Positions 1-5,197 of a DNA stretch of 6,722 nucleotides are shown in pieces. A model generated the notes under the pieces. That model had not been told where the DNA came from. It saw nothing but the letters and a program-made list of their open reading frames with translations, and did no database searches. The stretch lies in assembly GCA_016200125.1 (NCBI GenBank), contig JACQFK010000121.1, forward strand, positions 1-6,722, read 5' to 3'. How positions within the stretch are numbered: the first letter of the stretch is position 1; every line of letters begins with the position of its first letter. The DNA is from Planctomycetota bacterium (GTDB lineage Bacteria > Planctomycetota > MHYJ01 > JACPRB01). Both the position numbers and the translations under genes were made by a program.

Positions 1-322
1 GCCGCTCAACGACAAGATCGAGACCGCGGCGATCAAGAGGACCTTCGGCGACCACGCCAAGCGGATCCCGATCAGCTCGACCAAGTCGATGATCGGCCAC
101 CTGCTGGGCGCCGCGGCCGCCGTGGAGCTCATCGCGACGGCCCTCTCGATCCGCGACGGCGTGGTCCACCCGACGGCCAATTACGAGACGCCCGACCCGG
201 ACTGCGACCTCGACTACGTCCCCGGCTCCAAGCGCAAGGTCGACGTGAAGTACGCCATGTCCAACTCGCTCGGCTTCGGCGGGCACAACTCGGCGATCAT
301 CATCGGCAAGCTCGTCAAGTAG
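1..322 (+). CDS. fabF: 3-oxoacyl-ACP synthase II (FabF), C-terminal part
   Basis: Beta-ketoacyl-ACP synthase, the cytosolic condensing enzyme that extends acyl-ACP with malonyl-ACP in fatty acid synthesis. Only the last 106 codons are present; the reading frame is open from base 2 and the gene enters from the left. The visible start, PLNDKIET, is the segment that directly follows the first catalytic histidine loop (HGTSTP-LND) in this family. The motif [12 protein letters not shown] follows, with the second active-site histidine at bases 98-100. Near the end, [11 protein letters not shown] is the conserved glycine-rich gating loop. The typical [19 protein letters not shown] segment lies between them. 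It ends in TAG with no visible terminator, and the next gene's promoter begins 17 bases later. A FabB or polyketide-type ketosynthase is possible, but the tail length and motifs fit FabF best. Confidence 0.95.
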   Translation, partial: PLNDKIETAAIKRTFGDHAKRIPISSTKSMIGHLLGAAAAVELIATALSIRDGVVHPTANYETPDPDCDLDYVPGSKRKVDVKYAMSNSLGFGGHNSAIIIGKLVK

Positions 323-339
323 CCCCGCGCCCTCCCCCG

Positions 340-367
340 TTGACTCCCTCCCGCGCGGTGATATACT
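340..367 (+). promoter_or_regulatory. sigma-70 type promoter for the dnaA-family gene
   Basis: TTGACT at 340-345 and TATACT at 362-367 are separated by 16 bases. Each hexamer differs from the sigma-70 consensus at one position. It lies in the fabF-dnaA gap and is an AT-rich spot in a GC-rich context. Transcription would start around 374, giving a leader of roughly 58 bases before the ATG at 432. No DnaA-box-like sequence (TTATNCACA) was seen nearby by eye. Confidence 0.75.
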
Positions 368-409
368 CCCTCCAGTTCAAGGAGAGAGGGGTTCGGCGTC
401 GCCATGACC

Positions 410-431
410 GGAGGCGCGCCGGCCCGCCTGC
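410..431 (+). promoter_or_regulatory. possible Shine-Dalgarno held in a hairpin before dnaA
   Basis: GGAGG at 410-414 is the best ribosome-binding sequence before the dnaA-family ATG at 432, but its spacing of 17 bases is unusually long. AGGCG (412-416) can pair with CGCCT (425-429) across an 8-base loop. This hairpin overlaps the GGAGG and ends two bases before the ATG. It might hide the site or shorten the effective spacing. The structure was drawn by eye and, given the GC richness, may be fortuitous. Confidence 0.3.
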
Positions 432-1691
432 ATGGCCTGGGCTCTGGACGAAATCTGGAAGCGGCTCAACCGGGAGCTCTTCCGCACCCTCGGCCCCGAC
501 CGCTATTCCCTCTGGATCCGCCACGCCCTTCCCGCCACGCTCGACGAGGACCTCTTCACGTTCCACTTCCCGTCGACGCACGCGAAGGACAAGGTCGAGT
601 CCCAGCTGCGCGACGCGGTGACCGCCGCGGCCCAGCAGGTCGCGAACCGGAACCTCCGGCTCCTCTTCTCGGTGGACGGCGACGCCTTCGCGGGCCGCGC
701 CGGCGAGCCGCCGCTTCCGCCCCGGACCCCGACCTTCGCCTCGTTCGTGACCGGCCCCGGCAACCGTCCGGCCTTCTCCGCCGCCCGCGCCTTCGCCCGG
801 GGAGGGCCCCGCACGCTCCTGATCTGCGCCCCCTCGGGCATGGGCCGCAGCCACCTGCTCCGCGCCATCCACGACGACCTTCTCCGCCGCCCAGACTCCG
901 GCGTCCTCTTCTTCACCGGCGACCAGTTCCGCCGCCACTCGCGCGAGGCCGACCTGCGCGACCGGATGGAGGCCTTCCGCAAGAAGTGCCGCAGCGCCCA
1001 GGTGTTCCTCTTCGACGACCTCCACCTGCTCTGCGGGCGCGAGGAGCCCCAGCGGGTGCTGGCGGACATTCTCGCCTCCCTCGCCGGGCGCGGCGCCCGG
1101 GCGGCGCTGACCAGCGAGCGCCATCCCCGCGCCCTCGAGCGGCTCCACGCCCCGCTCCGCGCCCGCCTCCGGGCGGAGGTGGAGGTGTCGATCGACCGGC
1201 CCGATCCCGCGACCGGCGCCGCCTTCCTCCGCTCGGTCGCGCCGGCGGCGGTGCCGGACCGCGTCCTCGCCTACATCGCCGCCCACGTGCGGTCGAGCCA
1301 CACCGACCAGCTCTCCTGCCTGTCGGCCCTGGCCGCCCAGCCGCCCTACACGCTCGCCTCGGCGCGCTCGGCCGTCGCCGAATTCCTCAACCACTGGAGC
1401 CTCGGCCTGCGCTACGAGGACATCGTGAGGGCCGCGGCCGACGATTTCGGCGTCACGGTGGGCGAGATCTACTCGCTGGGGCGCTCGCGCGAGGCCGCCG
1501 AGGCCCGCCAGGCCTGCTTCTATCTCGCGCGCAAGCTGCTCGGCCGGCCCTTCGCCCAGATCGGCGACCACTTCGGCGGCCGCGACCATTCCACGGTCCA
1601 CGAGGCCTGCCGGAAGCTGGAACGGACGCGCGGCGCCGCCCGCGAGCGGCTCGACCGGCTCGAAGAATCCCTTCAGCGGACGACTTCGTAG
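432..1691 (+). CDS. dnaA: DnaA-family replication initiator with altered Walker A motif
   Basis: This 419-residue protein has the full DnaA layout. Domain I is at about 1-85 (DEIWKRLNRELF, then WIRHALPATLDEDLFTFHFP). Domain II is a very short linker, and the AAA+ domain III runs from about 100 to 325, beginning TFASFVTGPGNRPAF. The DNA-binding domain IV is at about 326-419 with the DnaA signature GGRDHSTV at 382-389 and ACRKLE after it. Walker B (VFLFDDLHLL, 191-200), sensor 1 (TSER, 227-230) and an arginine-finger-like PLRARL (241-246) are present. Walker A is abnormal: APSGMGRS (133-140), with Arg139 where the lysine belongs. The sensor II region (288-297) lacks the usual arginine. Domain IV looks intact, so sequence-specific double-stranded DNA binding is probably kept; ATP handling may differ. 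It sits between fabF and a regulator, not beside dnaN. The ATG at 432 is the only candidate: a stop at 405-407 closes the frame upstream. Whether this is the organism's only initiator or a paralogue cannot be told here. Confidence 0.9.
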   Translation: MAWALDEIWKRLNRELFRTLGPDRYSLWIRHALPATLDEDLFTFHFPSTHAKDKVESQLRDAVTAAAQQVANRNLRLLFSVDGDAFAGRAGEPPLPPRTPTFASFVTGPGNRPAFSAARAFARGGPRTLLICAPSGMGRSHLLRAIHDDLLRRPDSGVLFFTGDQFRRHSREADLRDRMEAFRKKCRSAQVFLFDDLHLLCGREEPQRVLADILASLAGRGARAALTSERHPRALERLHAPLRARLRAEVEVSIDRPDPATGAAFLRSVAPAAVPDRVLAYIAAHVRSSHTDQLSCLSALAAQPPYTLASARSAVAEFLNHWSLGLRYEDIVRAAADDFGVTVGEIYSLGRSREAAEARQACFYLARKLLGRPFAQIGDHFGGRDHSTVHEACRKLERTRGAARERLDRLEESLQRTTS

Positions 1692-1695
1692 CCCC

Positions 1696-1708
1696 GTGAG
1701 CTACACTC
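1696..1708 (+). promoter_or_regulatory. candidate -10 element just before the PATAN regulator
   Basis: TACACT at 1702-1707 lies 11 bases before the ATG at 1719 and is preceded by GTGA at 1696-1699. The same GTGA-N2-TAYACTC pattern precedes nagB on the other strand. No good -35 hexamer is visible, and no Shine-Dalgarno lies between this element and the ATG, so transcription from here would give an almost leaderless mRNA. Read-through from dnaA, which ends 27 bases upstream, is the alternative. Confidence 0.3.
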
Positions 1709-1718
1709 ACTTCCGGGC

Positions 1719-2822
1719 ATGAGAGCATTCGGCGGCGACCTCGGGATCCTGGGCCTGGCCAACCTCCTCCAGGTCATCACGATGAGCCAGGCCAAGGGCT
1801 TCCTGACCATCTCGAACGGCGACCTCAAGAAGACCATCCAGTACTCCGCCCAGGGGATCCGGCTGGTCAGCGGCGTGCGGCGGGCCATCCCGCTCGGGCA
1901 GATCCTCGTCCGCTGCGGGCGGATCACGAACGAGCAGCTGGAGCAGCTGCTCGCCGAGCAGCGCAGCAGCGACCGGCGTCTCGGCGACCTGGTCATCGAG
2001 CGCAAGCTGGTGTCCCGCGAGGCCATCGACCAGGCCCTGCGCGACCAGGTGGCCGAGGAGATCTACGAGCTCTTCGCCTGGCCGGAGGCCCGCTTCTACT
2101 TCGCGGAGTCGGAGAACGACGCGCTGCCCAACGGCGCGGGCCCGCTCGCCACGATCCTCCTGGACGCGAACATCCTCAGCCTGATGGTCGAGGCCGCCCG
2201 GCGCACGGACGAGATGGCGCGCTTCCGCTCCGAGATCCCCGTCGACCAGCTCGTCCCGCTCCGCCAGGGCGGCGAGGTGCCCTTCGAGGAGCTCGGCGCG
2301 GCGAAGCAGGCGGCGAAGGATCTCCTGCCGCTGGTGGACGGCCGGCGCTCGATCACCCAGATCATCAACGAATCGTCCTATCCCAAGTTCACCGTGCTCC
2401 ACACGCTCTACGAGCTGAAGCAGCGCGGCCTGCTCACGATGGAATCCCCGCGGATCTCGGAGACCCGGATCGTGCGCAAGTCGGGGCCGAGCGTCCTGGT
2501 GATCGGCCGCCAGCCCGAGTTCCAGAAGGAGACGGCCGCGCAGCTCAAGGGCGGCGGCTTCGACGTCGTCGAGGCCGACACCTGGGCCGGCGCGGAGGCC
2601 TGGCTCGACGCCACCGCCTCCATCATCCTGGACATCTCCGCCGACGCCGACGAGATGCTCTCGATCTGCACGCGGATCCGCGAGGACAGCCGCAAGCCCT
2701 TCATCGTCGTCTACGACGCCGGCCAGGGCATGGACACCGCCCTGCAGACCGGCGCCCGCTACGTCCTGCTCAAGCCGGTCCCCGAGAAGCTCCTGCTGGA
2801 GCGCCTGGCGCAGCTCAAGTAA
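1719..2822 (+). CDS. PATAN/DUF4388 regulator with MshEN-like repeats and receiver-like domain
   Basis: A cytosolic signalling protein of 367 residues, with no signal peptide or membrane segment. Residues 4-52 (GDLGILGLANLLQVI, then GFLTISNGDLKK) are the start of a PATAN/DUF4388 domain, and its end (EEIYELFAWPEARFYFAE) is at 113-130. Between them lie two 24-residue segments, 58-81 and 87-110, with the MshEN pattern LGxx(I/L/V)2 through LxxQ, separated by exactly five residues. Residues about 200-243 (LVDGRRSITQII to LYELKQRGLL) look like a winged helix. Residues 257-367 are receiver-like, with a possible phospho-acceptor Asp305 (IILDIS) and the conserved Lys352-Pro353. The usual acidic pair after the first strand is missing (VLVIGRQPE) and the switch Thr/Ser is replaced (FIVVYDAG). 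Similar PATAN-receiver proteins occur in gliding or twitching signalling in several phyla; the specific role here is unknown. The start is the only in-frame ATG after the dnaA stop, and no Shine-Dalgarno is visible. It may be co-transcribed with dnaA. Confidence 0.85.
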   Translation: MRAFGGDLGILGLANLLQVITMSQAKGFLTISNGDLKKTIQYSAQGIRLVSGVRRAIPLGQILVRCGRITNEQLEQLLAEQRSSDRRLGDLVIERKLVSREAIDQALRDQVAEEIYELFAWPEARFYFAESENDALPNGAGPLATILLDANILSLMVEAARRTDEMARFRSEIPVDQLVPLRQGGEVPFEELGAAKQAAKDLLPLVDGRRSITQIINESSYPKFTVLHTLYELKQRGLLTMESPRISETRIVRKSGPSVLVIGRQPEFQKETAAQLKGGGFDVVEADTWAGAEAWLDATASIILDISADADEMLSICTRIREDSRKPFIVVYDAGQGMDTALQTGARYVLLKPVPEKLLLERLAQLK

Positions 2823-2824
2823 GA

Positions 2825-2850
2825 CCGGATCCGGGATTCGGCTTTTGTTT
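2825..2850 (+). terminator. rho-independent terminator after the PATAN regulator
   Basis: CCGGATC (2825-2831) pairs with GATTCGG (2835-2841) over a three-base loop, giving seven pairs including one G-U. CTTTTGTTT follows directly. It begins two bases after the regulator's stop codon and separates that unit from the aminotransferase unit. Confidence 0.7.
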
Positions 2851-2876
2851 ACTTCGAATCCTCGGAACGCAATAAT
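2848..2876 (+). promoter_or_regulatory. candidate promoter for the aminotransferase-oxidoreductase pair
   Basis: TTTACT (2848-2853) and AATAAT (2871-2876) are 17 bases apart. TAATAT at 2873-2878 is an alternative -10 with a 19-base spacer. This is the most AT-rich short stretch in the gap after the terminator and gives a leader of about 40 bases. The hexamer matches are only moderate. Confidence 0.5.
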
Positions 2877-2907
2877 ATCCCTCCCTCAAGGGCTGGATTC
2901 AGATTTC

Positions 2908-2913
2908 GAGGAG
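2908..2913 (+). promoter_or_regulatory. ribosome binding site that fixes the aminotransferase start
   Basis: GAGGAG lies nine bases before the ATG at 2923. It supports that ATG over the upstream in-frame TTG at 2845, which falls inside the terminator T-tract and upstream of the likely transcription start. Confidence 0.75.
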
Positions 2914-2922
2914 ACCGACGCC

Positions 2923-4044
2923 ATGCCGGAGATCAAGGCCCCCTTCTACGGTCACGTCCGCCAGTACCACAGCATCAAGAAGGACCTCGACGACGCCATC
3001 CTGAAGGTCCTCGAGAGCAACCAGTACGTCCAGGGCCCGGCGCTCAAGCAGTTCGATGCCGACCTCGCCCAGTACTTCGGGATGAAGCACGCCTGCGGCC
3101 TGAATTCCGGAACGGACGCCCTCTGGCTCGTCTTCATGGGCCTTGGCGTCAAGCCCGGCGACGAGATCATCACCACCGCCAACACCTTCTTCGCCACCGC
3201 GGAGGCCATCTGGATCGCGGGCGCGACCGCCGTCCTCGTGGACTGCGACCCCAAGACCCGCAACATCGACCCGAAGGCGGTCGAAAAGGCCATCACCAAG
3301 AAGACGAAGGGGATCGTGCCCGTCCACCTCTACGGCCTCTGCGCCGATATGAAGGCGATCAGCGCCCTCGCGAAGAAGAAGAAGCTCTGGGTCGTCGAGG
3401 ACAACGCGCAGAGCATCGACGCCCACGGCCCCGGCTGGAAGCAGGGCGAGCTCTCGGAAGCCGTCTGCACGAGCTTCATCATCCAGAAGAACCTCGGCAC
3501 CTTCGGCGACGGCGGCGCCGTCGTGACGAACCGCGAGGACATCGACGCCTACTGCCGCAAGATGCGCAACCACGGCTCGACGGCCCGCTCGGTGCACAGC
3601 TTCGGCTTCAACAGCCGCCTCGACGACATCCACGCCGCCGTGCTGTCGGTGAAGCTCAAGCACATCACGAAGTGGACCGACCGGCGCCGCGAGATCGCCG
3701 CCCGCTACACGAAGGGCCTGCAGGGCACGAGCTTCAGGCTCCCCTACGAGCCGGAGGGCTACCGCCATGCCTATCACCTCTACGTGATCGAGACCCCGAA
3801 GCGCGACCAGCTCGAGAAGGACCTCCTGGCGGCGTGCGTCGACGTGAAGATGCACTACCCGATCGCGATCCACCAGCAGAAGGGCTTCCCCTGGAAGAAG
3901 AAGGCGGTCGTCAAGAAGGTCCCGAACTGCGAGAAGAACGCCGCGCAGTGCCTCTCGCTCCCGATGTTCCCCGAGCTGACGGACGCGGAGGTCGACTACA
4001 CGATCGCGCAGCTCGTCGCCTGGGACAAGGCGAACCAGAAATGA
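2923..4044 (+). CDS. DegT/DnrJ/EryC1/StrS family PLP aminotransferase (sugar or cyclitol)
   Basis: A fold-type I PLP enzyme of 373 residues, the normal length for this family. Such enzymes transfer an amino group, usually from glutamate or glutamine, to a keto-sugar or keto-cyclitol. Counting from the chosen ATG, NSGTDAL (61-67) is the phosphate-binding turn, VVEDNAQS (157-164) carries the aspartate that contacts the pyridine nitrogen, and SFIIQKNLGTFGDGG contains the Schiff-base lysine Lys189. FNSRLDDIHAAVLSVKLKHI and the C-terminal MHYPIAIHQQKGF and LSLPMFPELTDAEV are typical of the family. ATG 2923 is preferred because of GAGGAG nine bases upstream; the longer TTG form would start inside a terminator. 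The stop overlaps the next start (ATGA), so the two proteins are probably made together. The ring position and substrate cannot be read from sequence; WlbC/WbpE-type UDP-sugar, kanosamine-type and aminocyclitol enzymes are all possible. Confidence 0.93.
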   Translation: MPEIKAPFYGHVRQYHSIKKDLDDAILKVLESNQYVQGPALKQFDADLAQYFGMKHACGLNSGTDALWLVFMGLGVKPGDEIITTANTFFATAEAIWIAGATAVLVDCDPKTRNIDPKAVEKAITKKTKGIVPVHLYGLCADMKAISALAKKKKLWVVEDNAQSIDAHGPGWKQGELSEAVCTSFIIQKNLGTFGDGGAVVTNREDIDAYCRKMRNHGSTARSVHSFGFNSRLDDIHAAVLSVKLKHITKWTDRRREIAARYTKGLQGTSFRLPYEPEGYRHAYHLYVIETPKRDQLEKDLLAACVDVKMHYPIAIHQQKGFPWKKKAVVKKVPNCEKNAAQCLSLPMFPELTDAEVDYTIAQLVAWDKANQK

Positions 4045-5111
4045 GCGGGACCTACAAGGTCCTGATCGCGGGCATGGGCAAGCGGGGCCAGCACCATGCC
4101 AGCGCCTTCGGCAAGAACCCGCGCTTCGAGGTCGTGGCCATCAGCGATCCCGTCCCCGCGCAGCTCGAGAAGGTGAAGGCGCTCTACCCGAAGGCGAAGG
4201 CCGGCGCCGACGCCGCCGCGCTGGCGAAGGACGTGAAGCCCGACATCTTCTGCTTCTGCACCCCGCCCTTCATCCGGTTGCCCCTGATCCAGGCCGGCCT
4301 TGCCTCGGGCGCGAAGCTCATCGCCTACGAGAAGCCGATGGCGATGTCGATGACAGAGGCGCTCGAGATCCGCAAGGCCGTGCAGGCGGCCGGGGTCAAG
4401 ACGGTCGTCGCCCACCAGCACCGCTACGGGCCCCACTACAGCGCGGTCTACGACCTCATCCGCAGCGGCGCGATCGGCCGCGTCCACACGGTTTACGGCA
4501 CCGCCGTGGGCTGGCTGATGCACCTCATGACCCATCTCATCGACTACATGCGCAGCTACACGGGCAACGCCGAAGTCGAGTGGGTGATGGCGCAGGCGGC
4601 CGGCAAGGGCAAGTTCGCCGACAACCATCCCTCTCCCGACTACATCGCGGGCGTGCTCCACTTCGCCAACGGCGTGCGCGGCTACGTCGAGTGCGGCGCG
4701 GGCTCGCCCGACGTCCCCGAGGTTGACTACTGGTGGCGCAAGAACCGCGTCGGCGCGCAGGGCACCGAAGGCTTCGCCGAGGCCCTCACGGGCGGCGGCT
4801 GGCGCGCCGTCACCAAGACCGGCCCCAAGTCTGGCGGCGGCGCGATGGACTACGAGCAGGACATGGCCCCCTACGTGGCCGACATGGCCGCCTGGCTCGA
4901 CGACGACAAGAAGGTGCACCCCTGCGACGGCGAGCAGGCCTTCAAGGGCATCGAAATCACGATGGCGCTGATGCGCTCGGTCGTGGAGCGCGGCCAGGTA
5001 AAGTTGCCCCTCGGCCCCGGCGAGCCCGAAGTCGAGGCGCTCAAGAAAGTGCTGCCTGAAAAGCCCGTGCTGCTGTCGATCGAGGCGAGCCGGAAGGAAT
5101 ACCCGATGTAA
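4041..5111 (+). CDS. Gfo/Idh/MocA family NAD(P)-dependent oxidoreductase
   Basis: A 356-residue cytosolic dehydrogenase of the glucose-fructose oxidoreductase/inositol dehydrogenase/MocA family. The N-terminal Rossmann fold begins KVLIAGMGKRGQHHA (glycines at 11, 13 and 16), and VVAISDP ends the second strand with the residue that helps choose NAD or NADP. CFCTPPF (71-77) and the family motif YEKPMAMS (96-103), with its catalytic-region lysine at 98, follow. MHLMTHLIDYM (160-170) supplies the histidine/aspartate pair expected at the active site. The C-terminal half is the usual beta-sheet domain (GVLHFANGVRGYVECGAG). The ATG at 4041 overlaps the aminotransferase stop by four bases. An open frame extends much further upstream inside that gene but has no family similarity. 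Its likely job is to oxidise the sugar or cyclitol hydroxyl to the ketone that the aminotransferase uses. The tail after residue 325 (GEPEVEALKKVLPEKPVLL to the end) does not match a motif I know. Confidence 0.92.
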   Translation: MSGTYKVLIAGMGKRGQHHASAFGKNPRFEVVAISDPVPAQLEKVKALYPKAKAGADAAALAKDVKPDIFCFCTPPFIRLPLIQAGLASGAKLIAYEKPMAMSMTEALEIRKAVQAAGVKTVVAHQHRYGPHYSAVYDLIRSGAIGRVHTVYGTAVGWLMHLMTHLIDYMRSYTGNAEVEWVMAQAAGKGKFADNHPSPDYIAGVLHFANGVRGYVECGAGSPDVPEVDYWWRKNRVGAQGTEGFAEALTGGGWRAVTKTGPKSGGGAMDYEQDMAPYVADMAAWLDDDKKVHPCDGEQAFKGIEITMALMRSVVERGQVKLPLGPGEPEVEALKKVLPEKPVLLSIEASRKEYPM

Positions 5112-5193
5112 GTGCCCGGGACCCGGTACGAGGTACCAGGAGCTTTCCGGGGAGGGGGTTCTACAAGCACCGGTACGTGGTCCCTGGCACTTG
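5110..5193. repeat. inverted pair of degenerate 7-bp repeats between convergent genes
   Basis: The arms 5110-5129 and 5173-5192 are inverted copies matching at 17 of 20 positions, around a 43-base centre. Each arm also has a 7-base rhythm. The left units are GTGCCCG, GGACCCG, GTACGAG and GTACCAG (5112-5139). The right units are GTACGTG, GTCCCTG and GCACTTG (5173-5193). Together they read GTACCNG with positions 1, 4 and 7 invariant. CCGGTACG is also directly repeated at 5123-5130 and 5170-5177. The block fills nearly all of the gap between the oxidoreductase and nagB stop codons. The RNA could fold on either strand, but neither side has a clean T-tract, so a terminator role is uncertain. Confidence 0.7.
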
Positions 5194-5197
5194 GTTT

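Noticed and set aside
323..431. Replication origin next to the dnaA-family gene
   Set aside because: The gap is only 109 bases, with no DnaA-box-like sequence, no AT-rich unwinding stretch and no dnaN nearby.
315..1601. 428-residue minus-strand open frame opposite the dnaA-family gene
   Set aside because: Low-complexity composition (Glu, Gly, Arg, Ala), no recognisable domain, and complete overlap with a clearly real gene.
404..1699. Long plus-strand open frame starting at ATG 404
   Set aside because: It is rich in Arg, Pro and Ala, has no family motif, and overlaps the dnaA-family gene in another frame. It is a product of high GC content.
2845..2922. TTG start extending the aminotransferase by 26 residues
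   Set aside because: The TTG lies in a terminator T-tract and before the likely transcription start; the ATG at 2923 has a good GAGGAG at nine bases and begins where family members begin.
3672..4040. Upstream extension of the oxidoreductase frame inside the aminotransferase gene
   Set aside because: Arg/Pro/Glu-rich shadow translation; the Rossmann fold begins right after the ATG at 4041, as expected.
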